This document shows positions 56,766-64,000 of a stretch of 64,000 nucleotides of DNA, piece by piece. The notes beneath the pieces are model-generated. The model was not told the origin of the DNA. It did not search any database and saw only the letters and a program-made list of their open reading frames with translations. Origin of the DNA: Lachnospiraceae bacterium (GTDB lineage Bacteria > Bacillota > Clostridia > Lachnospirales > Lachnospiraceae); NCBI GenBank assembly GCA_910574195.1, contig CAJTBF010000001.1, positions 372,001 to 436,000 of the forward strand, written 5' to 3'. The stretch's first letter is position 1; each line of letters opens with the position of its first letter. Position numbers and translations under genes: made by a program.

Positions 56766-59700
56766 TTAGTTCTCAAACATCTGTACCGCAATCATATCTT
56801 CCTGCGCATAGGCTTTCATCTGCGCCGTCCGCGCACTCCCTTCGGCCAGAAGAATATCGTTAAGACGGCCATAACGTCCGTTCTCCCCTTTTTTAATCTC
56901 CTTGGTACAGCTTGCCTTATCACTGCGGTAAGAATTCCCGTCAATGGTTTCCTTAAAATAGTATTTTAATGTTTCATTTGTAAACAATACAAATTTTTTC
57001 ACATAAATATTATCATACATGGGAGACAAAATCTCCGTCGAATAGTCCACACTCTCCGAATCCCCTTTTTGAAGCTGATAATAGAGCATAACACGGCTCC
57101 CCTTCTGCCCTTTATACTCAATCAATGTCTTGTCCCAGAGCTGGAATTCAATCAGCCATTCCCTCTCATAAGAAAGATAAAAGGGAAAATAAAGCTGCTT
57201 CCCACAGAGCTCCCGCAAAAACTTTTTCAACGTCTTCCGGCGGGTAGGGGAACACTCCCCTTTCCACGTCGCATAATACTTCAGGACCGCAATCTTACAG
57301 ATATCAATGGTATCTTCTCCTTTTTCATATTCCTGACAGATAATATCAATCACACTCCGATTGATTTTACGTTCTTCCGCCACATAATCTCTGGAAATAT
57401 AAGCAAGATACGCCTGCTGCAATCGGAAATATGCTCCTTCCGCATAGTAGTCCTCAAATACGGGGACTTCCCCAAATATCTCCTCGGCAAATAACATCTG
57501 TGTCAGGATCCGCTCTCCCAGTTTATGTGTATGGATCTCATAATCCTTCGCCATCCGCCACAGACTCTTCATCTCCGTCGTTGCGCCGCAGTAATAATTT
57601 GCAAGGTAGGTCAGCGTGATTTTATCAAACAACTTTTTCTTGAATAATTCAAAACAGACATAAGTCAGAAAGTCATTACTTTCATAATTGGTTTCCCGGA
57701 TTGTCTTCGTACACAACGTAAGCATCTCTTTATCCGTATAACGTTCCAGGCCGGTTTCCTGCACCGTCTCCAGTGTCAGTTCCTCTTCTTCCTCCTCCTG
57801 CTTTTGCAGACGCATTCCATTGATATAGCGCTTACACATATCCATATAGCGTAATTCATAAAACAACCGTCTGCTCTCATAAGAAATGGAGTCCGTATAA
57901 TGTCTGCCATCCTTCGCTTCCCATACCAGGCGGTCTGTCTTGGCATACAAAAACACCTGCGCCCCGTCGGTATACGGAACGGTCTGTGTAATCTTTCCAT
58001 CCTCTGCAATCACATGAATGAACTTCATATTCTGTACTTTTGTCGTAATCTCATAGGCATAGCAGATATCATACAATGCCTTCACCCTGTCCGGACTGAG
58101 CAGCCGTTCGTTTACAAACCGCTTATAGATAATCCGCAAATGTTCATTGATATGCCTGCGTTCCAGTTGATTCCATGCAAATGCTTCAATCTCCTCCTGA
58201 TAATGCGCGTATATCTCACTTCCTTCATCCACATACGTGATCAGATTGGCATATAAAAACGCACGTTTATGATAATCCAGCACATTTCCATGCATAAAAT
58301 ACAGATATACGGAACGCGGAAGTGATTTTTTAAACATCTTCTCTTTTAAAGACGCCATATAATATTCATACAACTGGGCAATCTTCAGTTCCGAAGCCAC
58401 GGCCTTCTCATACCAGGTAAAATACATACTTTCCATACAGTTTCCTTTGATCAGAAGGGTACAGATCGCCGTCAGAATCATGGATTCCGGATACATCTTA
58501 TAGCACAGTACCAGCGTATGGTACAAATGCTTATCAAACGTCTTTAGTTGTGTCGCCAGATTTGCCGTATACAGTGCCAGTTCCTTCGTAATCAATTTAT
58601 ACTTTGCCGCAAAAAACAGAACCCGCACTTCAAACATCCCCAGTTTCTTCAAAGAGGTGGTTTTTTCCTTATAACACCGGAATGCCAGCAGATAGAAAAT
58701 CAGACTATGAGACTTTTCCTCCCGGAACAGCTTTTCCATAATCCGCAGACGTTCACTGGCTATTTTATACTCGGAATCCACCTGGACCAGCATACACAGA
58801 ATCTTCCAGCTGTCCGGATTCTTCATGTAAGACTTCGATAATTCCTCCGCCACGCGCCGCTGTCCGATCGTATCATTACTCAAAAGCGTGGTCAGATATA
58901 AATAGTAGGAACTCAGTTCCACATCCTTCCCAATTGCAAACCGGTTGTAATTATAGGATTCCAACAGCCGCTTGGCTTCTCCGATCCGGTTTCCGATCAG
59001 ACAGATGTGTGCATGTACCAGAAGGTAAGTCTCATCCTTATCATTCACCTTCCTCAAATGCTCCGCACGGCGTACCGCCTCATCCGTCCAGGTACTCAGT
59101 TCCTTTCTCCCTGCTTCGTACTGCAGATACCCTTTCAGAATACTTGCAAATTCCTGCTCTTCAAGATGATGTTCTTCCTCCCGCTCTACATTCTTCTCCA
59201 CCACAATCTCGTAGGCCAGTCGTTCGTAAGGTGATTCCAGAATAATCTGTCCAAAATTACTTCCACGATGCAGCTTGTCCTCATGAATGACATACTCCAC
59301 CCGGCAGGAATTTCCAATAAATTCTTCCGTCGTAATCTTCGTCCGGTCTATGGACAAAAATTCACTCTCTGTATGTAAGTCAATGGGAAGATACCCCCAT
59401 GTATTCTTTTTAATCGTAAAGATCTCCCTTCTGGTCTCGGACAGAGACGTAAATGCCCGGCTCTCCTCCTCCAGTGTCAGAAAAATCTTTTCCTTCTGCT
59501 TACAGCCCACCAAAAATTCTTCCAATGCCTGCTGATCCAGTTCCCATTTGCGCATATTGTCGTAAAGTGCCTGAATCCTGCGGTCCTCATATTTTAAGAT
59601 CTCATAAAAATCACGGGAACGGAACAACTTTTCCGCCTCCGCCGGATCCTGGAGAGAAAGCTTTTTGAAATCCTCCAGACTCTGCACTTTTCCATAACGC

Positions 59701-60056
59701 GTCATTACAAAAGGCTTCTCTATAATTGCAGTAAATGCAATGTCAAATTCTCCTCCATTGCACACGATCGTAAACCTGCCATGCTCCACATGTCCCGGCA
59801 CCAGCCCGGTTCCGTCATACCGGTAATAAATATTCACAGGATTCCCGTCAAACCCCTGCTCCTCACAGCGCACACGATAAGAAGAAGGATACACCAGTCC
59901 CCTGATGGTTCCTTCCCCCTGATTCTGCAGCGAAAAACTTCCGGTATAAACCTCCCCTTCCCCTACCCGCATCGTGATATGGGTTTCAGAAAAGATAATA
60001 TCCGGTTGTAAAATATGAAAATCCCCTTTGGAAAGGCGTTTAATCTTATTCTTCAA
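56766..60056 (-). CDS. DUF5717 family 1096-aa beta-sandwich/helical-repeat protein
   Basis: The first gene of the operon. The start is TTG (60056) with AGGTGA 6 bases upstream; the nearest ATG is out of frame. The N-terminus has a beta-sandwich-like domain (about 15-115: MRVGEGEVYTGSFSLQNQGE, LVYPSSYRVRCEEQG, FDIAFTAIIEKPF); a second such stretch is at about 225-290 (FIGNSCRVEYVIHED). From about 310 to 1000 the chain is helical repeats rich in Tyr, Lys and Glu (AHICLIGNRIGEAKRLLESY, YYLYLTTLLSNDTIGQRRVA), TPR-like. No signal peptide. It fits a cytosolic scaffold. Function unknown. Confidence 0.72.
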   Translation of the reverse strand: MKNKIKRLSKGDFHILQPDIIFSETHITMRVGEGEVYTGSFSLQNQGEGTIRGLVYPSSYRVRCEEQGFDGNPVNIYYRYDGTGLVPGHVEHGRFTIVCNGGEFDIAFTAIIEKPFVMTRYGKVQSLEDFKKLSLQDPAEAEKLFRSRDFYEILKYEDRRIQALYDNMRKWELDQQALEEFLVGCKQKEKIFLTLEEESRAFTSLSETRREIFTIKKNTWGYLPIDLHTESEFLSIDRTKITTEEFIGNSCRVEYVIHEDKLHRGSNFGQIILESPYERLAYEIVVEKNVEREEEHHLEEQEFASILKGYLQYEAGRKELSTWTDEAVRRAEHLRKVNDKDETYLLVHAHICLIGNRIGEAKRLLESYNYNRFAIGKDVELSSYYLYLTTLLSNDTIGQRRVAEELSKSYMKNPDSWKILCMLVQVDSEYKIASERLRIMEKLFREEKSHSLIFYLLAFRCYKEKTTSLKKLGMFEVRVLFFAAKYKLITKELALYTANLATQLKTFDKHLYHTLVLCYKMYPESMILTAICTLLIKGNCMESMYFTWYEKAVASELKIAQLYEYYMASLKEKMFKKSLPRSVYLYFMHGNVLDYHKRAFLYANLITYVDEGSEIYAHYQEEIEAFAWNQLERRHINEHLRIIYKRFVNERLLSPDRVKALYDICYAYEITTKVQNMKFIHVIAEDGKITQTVPYTDGAQVFLYAKTDRLVWEAKDGRHYTDSISYESRRLFYELRYMDMCKRYINGMRLQKQEEEEEELTLETVQETGLERYTDKEMLTLCTKTIRETNYESNDFLTYVCFELFKKKLFDKITLTYLANYYCGATTEMKSLWRMAKDYEIHTHKLGERILTQMLFAEEIFGEVPVFEDYYAEGAYFRLQQAYLAYISRDYVAEERKINRSVIDIICQEYEKGEDTIDICKIAVLKYYATWKGECSPTRRKTLKKFLRELCGKQLYFPFYLSYEREWLIEFQLWDKTLIEYKGQKGSRVMLYYQLQKGDSESVDYSTEILSPMYDNIYVKKFVLFTNETLKYYFKETIDGNSYRSDKASCTKEIKKGENGRYGRLNDILLAEGSARTAQMKAYAQEDMIAVQMFEN

Positions 60057-60109
60057 AACATGTCACCTACTTCTGCTTATTATTTAGCGGGCAAAGCACA
60101 CTACTTTGA

Positions 60110-60138
60110 ATTATAGACCATTCCCTCGTTTCTTGCAA
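60110..60138 (-). promoter_or_regulatory. promoter of the DUF5717-DUF5716-TPR operon
   Basis: Minus strand TTGCAA (60133-60138), 17-bp spacer, TATAAT (60110-60115). Confidence 0.75.
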
Positions 60139-60150
60139 TGGGAGAAATTC

Positions 60151-60177
60151 AAAAAAACTGCCGCCGGCAGTTTTTTT
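60151..60177 (-). terminator. terminator of proA
   Basis: Twelve perfect pairs (AAAAAAACTGCC / GGCAGTTTTTTT) with a 3-base loop, and seven Ts on each exit, so it can work in both directions. It separates proA from the operon promoter. Confidence 0.85.
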
Positions 60178-60182
60178 ATATA

Positions 60183-60225
60183 CCATAGTATGTAGAAAAG
60201 CCGCCAGTGGCAAGTTTTTTGTATA
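60183..60225. repeat. dispersed palindromic repeat, copy 2
   Basis: The reverse complement begins TATACAAAAAACTTGCC and aligns with 24548-24590 (31 of 43 identical by eye). It lies between the proA stop and its terminator. Such short palindromes are often spread through Lachnospiraceae genomes. Confidence 0.6.
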
Positions 60226-60254
60226 TTCCATATAGGAATTCCTGTTTTTCTATT

Positions 60255-61505
60255 TTAATTTCGGATCTGTCCGTTTCCAAAGATGACGTACTTGACCGTC
60301 GTCAGCGCTTCCAGCCCCATAGGACCACGGGCATGCAGCTTCTGCGTACTGATCCCGATCTCGGCTCCGAATCCGAATTCGAACCCGTCGGTAAAACGGG
60401 TGGATGCATTCACATACACCGCCGCCGCGTCTACCTCATCCTGGAATTTCAGCGCATTCCCATAATGATTGGTAATAATTGCCTCTGAATGTCCCGTATT
60501 ATACCGGTTGATATGCGCAATGGCCTCATCCAGAGAATTCACGATCCGAATGGAAATGACCGCATCCAGATATTCTCTGCCCCAGTCTTCTTCGTCCGCT
60601 GCCGCTACTTCCGGCACAATCTGCCGCACCCGTTCGTCTCCCCGGATTTCTACCCCGTGTGCTTTCAGACGATTCGCGATCTTAGGCAGCGCCTCTTCTG
60701 CGATCTCCTGATGAATCACCAGCGATTCGCAGGCATTACAGACTCCCATACGCTGCGTCTTTGCATTTTCAATGATATCCGTCGCCATAGTCAGATCCGC
60801 GGACGCATCCACAAAAATATGGCAATTTCCGGTACCTGTCTCAATCACAGGAACCGTACTATTTTCCACCACGCTGGCAATCAACCCCGCGCCGCCCCGT
60901 GGAATCAGCACATCAATATAATCGCGCAGACGCATCATTTCTTCCACTGCCTTTCTGTCAGGATCCTCTACCAGAAGAAGCGCATCCTGGGGAAGTTTCT
61001 CTTTCCGCAGCCCTTCCTTGATCACATGTACAATGGCCTGATTGGAAGCAAGCGCATCACTGCCGCCCCGTAAGATCACTGCATTTCCTGTCTTAAAGCA
61101 CAGTCCGAAAGCATCCGCCGTTACATTCGGGCGGGATTCATAGATGATTCCCACCACTCCCATAGGAACACGCTTTTTGCCGATTCGAAGCCCGTTGGGA
61201 CGCTCTTTCATACACAGGATCTCTCCAATGGGATCCTCCAGGTCCGCGATCTGCCGCAAACCTTCCGCCATGTCTTCAATCCGCTGCTTTGTCAGGCGCA
61301 GCCGGTCCACCAGTGCCGGTTTCATTCCCTTTTCTACTGCCGCTTCCACATCACGGGCATTTTCTTTCAAAATATACTCCCCCTGCGATAGCAATTCCTC
61401 CGCAACGGTGCGCAGTCCTTTATTCTTTTCCGTTGTCCCCAGCCGGGCGCAGCGTCGGGATGCTTCTTTCGCACATCTTCCCAATACTTCCATCTCAAGT
61501 TCCAT
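60255..61505 (-). CDS. proA: glutamate-5-semialdehyde dehydrogenase (gamma-glutamyl phosphate reductase)
   Basis: Second step of proline synthesis, NADPH-dependent reduction of glutamyl-5-phosphate. About 416 aa with the ALDH-like fold: [60 protein letters not shown], catalytic Cys in [15 protein letters not shown], and [20 protein letters not shown] at the end. The frame is open to 61616; ATG at 61505 gives the usual N-terminus although its ribosome site (AAGGAG, 12 bases) is far; 61535 or 61544 are alternatives. No proB is nearby. Confidence 0.95.
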   Translation of the reverse strand: MELEMEVLGRCAKEASRRCARLGTTEKNKGLRTVAEELLSQGEYILKENARDVEAAVEKGMKPALVDRLRLTKQRIEDMAEGLRQIADLEDPIGEILCMKERPNGLRIGKKRVPMGVVGIIYESRPNVTADAFGLCFKTGNAVILRGGSDALASNQAIVHVIKEGLRKEKLPQDALLLVEDPDRKAVEEMMRLRDYIDVLIPRGGAGLIASVVENSTVPVIETGTGNCHIFVDASADLTMATDIIENAKTQRMGVCNACESLVIHQEIAEEALPKIANRLKAHGVEIRGDERVRQIVPEVAAADEEDWGREYLDAVISIRIVNSLDEAIAHINRYNTGHSEAIITNHYGNALKFQDEVDAAAVYVNASTRFTDGFEFGFGAEIGISTQKLHARGPMGLEALTTVKYVIFGNGQIRN

Positions 61506-61616
61506 ATAACTCACACTCTCCTTCTTTTTTTCCATCGGGCTTCCCATCTCCCGGACCTGTTTTTCTTCCCGGAAGAAACTCCGCTTCTTCGCTTTCCTGC
61601 CCGAATGGGATGTCAT

Positions 61617-62795
61617 CTACCGGGCCTGCATATAAATCCGATAGATATCCTCCACATCCAGTTTCTTTACACGTCCGATGGTCCGTGTCCTGTCAAAACT
61701 GCATTTTCTCGCCAGTTCTCTGATCTCTTCCTCTGTCGGTTCAATTCCCAGTTCCTTCATGCTGGTCGGCATCTGAATCGAACGATAGAACGCTTCCATT
61801 GCCTCAATTCCTTTTTCTGCCGTCTTCCTGTCATCCCCGGTATCTTCCACTTCCATAACCTGTACCGCAAACTGTGCAAACCGCTTCGGCCTTGCATCCA
61901 ACACATATCGCGCCCAGCTTCCCCAGACTGCGGCAAGTCCCGCGCCATGCGCCACATCATACATCCCGCCCAGTTCATGCTCTAACTGATGGGTTGCCCA
62001 GTCTCCGCCGTCCGTACCAAAACCGGTCAGACCGTTATGAGATAAGCTGCCTGCCCACATCACTTCCGCCCTGGATGCATAATCTTCCGGATGTTCCAGC
62101 AGAATTTTCGCATGTTTCATCACGGTGCGAATCAAATGCTCGCTGAACCCATCTGTCAGTTCCATGTTCTCCGACTGGTTCAGATACCGTTCCATCGTAT
62201 GCATCATAATATCCACACAGCCGCTTTCAGTCTGATACCAGGGCAGCGTCATGGTCAGCTCGGGATTCATCACCGCGAATTTCGGGCGACAGTAGTTACT
62301 GCTATATCCACGTTTAATCCCGCCTTCATCCTTCGTAATGACAGAAGAATCACTCATCTCGGATCCGGCCGCTGCAATGGTCAGCACCACTCCGATAGGA
62401 AGACAGGCCTCTGCCGTCCGCTTTCGGTCATAATAATCCCACACATCTCCCTCGTTGGCCAGGCCATACCCGATGGCTTTCGCGGAATCAATCACACTGC
62501 CGCCTCCCACGGCCAGAATAAAGTCCACTCCTTCCCTCCTGCACAATTCGATTCCCTCGTACACCAGAGAAAGTCTTGGATTTGGCACTACGCCGCCCAG
62601 AGAAACATATGCAACTCCGGCATCACCAAGAGCCGCAAAAATCCGGTCAAGCAATCCGCTTTTCTTTACACTTCCCCCTCCATAATGTACCAGTACCTTC
62701 CGGCATCCACAGGTACGGACCAGTTCCCCTGTCTGCTTCTCCGCTTCTTTTCCAAATACAATCTTTGTCGGTGCATAATAATTCGAAAGTTCCAT
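61617..62795 (-). CDS. iron-containing alcohol dehydrogenase (BdhA/YqhD-like)
   Basis: A 392-aa group III alcohol dehydrogenase that reduces aldehydes with NAD(P)H. YAPTKIVFGKEAEKQTGEL at the N-terminus, nucleotide loop GGSVIDSAKAIGYG, and metal ligands near SGCVDIMMHTMERY and HQLEHELGGMYDVAHGAGLA. Butanol dehydrogenase-like. ATG at 62795 has GGAG 7 bases upstream; the frame runs 54 codons further. It ends one base before the proA open frame, so they may be co-transcribed. Substrate unknown. Confidence 0.9.
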   Translation of the reverse strand: MELSNYYAPTKIVFGKEAEKQTGELVRTCGCRKVLVHYGGGSVKKSGLLDRIFAALGDAGVAYVSLGGVVPNPRLSLVYEGIELCRREGVDFILAVGGGSVIDSAKAIGYGLANEGDVWDYYDRKRTAEACLPIGVVLTIAAAGSEMSDSSVITKDEGGIKRGYSSNYCRPKFAVMNPELTMTLPWYQTESGCVDIMMHTMERYLNQSENMELTDGFSEHLIRTVMKHAKILLEHPEDYASRAEVMWAGSLSHNGLTGFGTDGGDWATHQLEHELGGMYDVAHGAGLAAVWGSWARYVLDARPKRFAQFAVQVMEVEDTGDDRKTAEKGIEAMEAFYRSIQMPTSMKELGIEPTEEEIRELARKCSFDRTRTIGRVKKLDVEDIYRIYMQAR

Positions 62796-62935
62796 TTCTT
62801 TTCTCCTTTTCTTTCTCTTTTTTTCTTTACCGGAAAATCTACCGGCTGCTTCTTCCATTATCCTGCGGCGTCCAAAATTTCTGCTCTTTCGCAGGGCGGC
62901 TTTCTTCTGTCCTGTCCAAGAGCCTGTCCCTCGCT

Positions 62936-63454
62936 TTATTTCACTTCGATCTGACACACTTTCATGGCTTCCAGCGCTCTCTCATGGCTTAACGGCGTCA
63001 CTCCCGCGCAGCAATCCGCCTCCACAACCACCGGTACCTCCGGCAGGCAGGCTTTCAAAAGAAGAGCATTGGAAATCACACAGATGTCCGTACACAGTCC
63101 CATTAATGTGATCTGTTCTATCTTTTCTCCCTCCGCTTCATATGCCAGCAGTTTTTCTCCCAGTTCCCGGCTTCCGAACGCAGGCTTCTCCAACGGCGGC
63201 TCTGTCAAAAGAGAACGAATCTCTTCCTGAATTTCCCACCCTTTCGTTCCTCGGATACAATGCCGGACCGGCAGCTTTCTTCCCTCCTGGGTGTCCAGAT
63301 AATCTTCCCCATGGGTATCTTGTGTGGCAAGAACTTTTCCATGAAAGCCTTTGATTTTCTTTACCACCCGCGGCACGATGGCCACAGCCTCCGGTGTTCC
63401 CAAAGCCCCGTCTATAAAATCATTCTGCATATCCACCACAATCAATACGTTCAT
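62936..63454 (-). CDS. cysteine hydrolase (isochorismatase/nicotinamidase family)
   Basis: A 172-aa alpha/beta enzyme. The catalytic Asp is in NVLIVVDMQNDFIDGALGTP, metal-type residues in TQDTHGEDYLDTQEGRKLPV with RHC, and the nucleophile Cys in LMGLCTDICVISNALLLKA; a Lys near PPLEKPAFGS would complete the triad. This pattern fits nicotinamidase-like enzymes for NAD salvage, but relatives act on other amides, so no symbol is given. Its start overlaps the stop of the NYN gene by four bases, so they are coupled. Confidence 0.82.
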   Translation of the reverse strand: MNVLIVVDMQNDFIDGALGTPEAVAIVPRVVKKIKGFHGKVLATQDTHGEDYLDTQEGRKLPVRHCIRGTKGWEIQEEIRSLLTEPPLEKPAFGSRELGEKLLAYEAEGEKIEQITLMGLCTDICVISNALLLKACLPEVPVVVEADCCAGVTPLSHERALEAMKVCQIEVK

Positions 63455-64000
63455 GTTCTCTTCTCCTCCTTTCTTTTTCCCAACCGTACTCGCTCCATCT
63501 CCCTGGCCGTCTCTTTATCCAGATAACGAAACAGATAATTTTTCCCGGAATCCGGCTGCTCCAGATACTTTTCCCGGATCTCCTGGTTTACAAGTGCAAT
63601 CTCTTCCCACAGTTCTTTTGCCGAAAGCAGGCGGCAGCCCTGCCCCCGGATAATCACCTGCTCAGTTCCGTCCGAAGTGGCCACCGTCACGTCATATTGA
63701 TGCCCAATCTCATGTGCCACTTTCTCAATATACTGATCGGCTGTCTCCGCTTCTTTCGTATAAACCACATAAATATTGTGGTAGGTTTCTACTTCTCCTG
63801 GAAATCCTTCCAGCTTATAGGCGTCGAATACCAGGATCAGGGTCCCCCCCTTTCTTCCCTGATAATTACTCAAAATATCCATCAGCATCCTGCGCGCACT
63901 GTCCATATTCACTTCCGCCAGCTCCTGAAGTTCCTTCCAGGCAAAAATAATATTGTATCCGTCCACCAGAAGGTATTCTTTTCTCTCTTTTTCTTTTGAG
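63451..64000 (-). CDS. YacP-type NYN domain RNase-like protein (5' end cut by window edge)
   Basis: The frame is open to the last base of the window, with KERKEYLLVDGYNIIFAW at its start side, so the true start lies beyond. YLLVDGYNII carries the first Asp of the NYN/PIN-like fold; LILVFDAYKLEG and ETADQYIEKVAHEIG with VATSDGTEQVII supply the others. YacP-like proteins are predicted or shown ribonucleases acting on tRNA or rRNA. It overlaps the cysteine hydrolase gene by ATGA. Upstream partner genes cannot be seen. Confidence 0.85.
   Translation of the reverse strand, partial: SKEKERKEYLLVDGYNIIFAWKELQELAEVNMDSARRMLMDILSNYQGRKGGTLILVFDAYKLEGFPGEVETYHNIYVVYTKEAETADQYIEKVAHEIGHQYDVTVATSDGTEQVIIRGQGCRLLSAKELWEEIALVNQEIREKYLEQPDSGKNYLFRYLDKETAREMERVRLGKRKEEKRT

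Overview
The window looks like chromosomal DNA of a Gram-positive anaerobic Clostridia, most probably a gut Lachnospiraceae. This rests on the hrcA-grpE-dnaK operon with a CIRCE operator, HemW/LepA/HolA synteny, strong AGGAGG ribosome binding sites, mixed ATG/GTG/TTG starts, TTGACA/TATAAT promoters, a DUF1292 gene, and the DUF5716/DUF5717/TPR gene set that I associate with Lachnospiraceae. The assignment is from gene content and style only. No rRNA, phage, insertion-sequence transposase or CRISPR array was seen.

Layout. 0-4 kb: heat-shock operon hrcA-grpE-dnaK (minus), with a good promoter, a perfect CIRCE and a dnaK terminator. 4-5.5 kb: a two-gene chromate-transporter (CHR) operon (plus) with a long, possibly structured leader, and an unlisted 47-aa membrane protein convergent with it. 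5.6-9.7 kb: holA-lepA-hemW (minus). 9.8 kb: tRNA-Gly(CCC). 10-20.6 kb: sodium:solute symporter, methylglyoxal synthase, an ABC exporter pair, MBL hydrolase, hydroxyacid dehydrogenase, left-handed beta-helix protein, topoisomerase III, aldose epimerase. 20.6-32.8 kb: polyphosphate kinase, an ABC-F ATPase (plus), histidine phosphatase, DUF5662, a GH13 debranching-type protein that has lost its catalytic residues, an orphan sugar-type binding lipoprotein, DUF1292, a UvrD-type helicase and gltX. 33-38.3 kb: a membrane-anchored Pro-rich/leucine-rich-repeat protein and a purC-purF-purB operon. 38.4-51.6 kb: carbohydrate islands, namely a LacI regulator divergent from a GPH transporter and GH42 beta-galactosidase, then an opposite-strand set of GPH transporter, GH43-like enzyme, small membrane protein and membrane-anchored permuted GH3, beside an AgrC/AgrA-type two-component system. 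51.9-54.5 kb: polar amino-acid ABC importer. 54.7-60.1 kb: an operon of a TPR protein, a divergent Hsp70-like protein and a 1096-aa scaffold. 60.2-64 kb: proA, iron alcohol dehydrogenase, cysteine hydrolase, and a YacP-type NYN protein cut by the window edge.

Most interesting points. (1) The 54.7-60.1 kb operon: its middle gene can be read against the true DnaK of the same window as an Hsp70 fold with degraded nucleotide loops, beside two helical-repeat proteins, suggesting an undescribed chaperone/scaffold-like system. (2) A debranching-type GH13 protein with all three catalytic residues replaced. (3) An ABC-F protein whose degenerate motifs all fall in one of its two composite ATP sites. 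(4) Two palindromic elements with GTAAC...GTTAC ends, each flanked by exact 7-8 bp direct repeats (MITE-like), one of them in the CHR-operon leader. (5) A compact LacI-controlled divergent promoter region with repeated palindromes 32 bp apart. (6) A purC promoter whose -35 box lies in the loop of the upstream gene's terminator.
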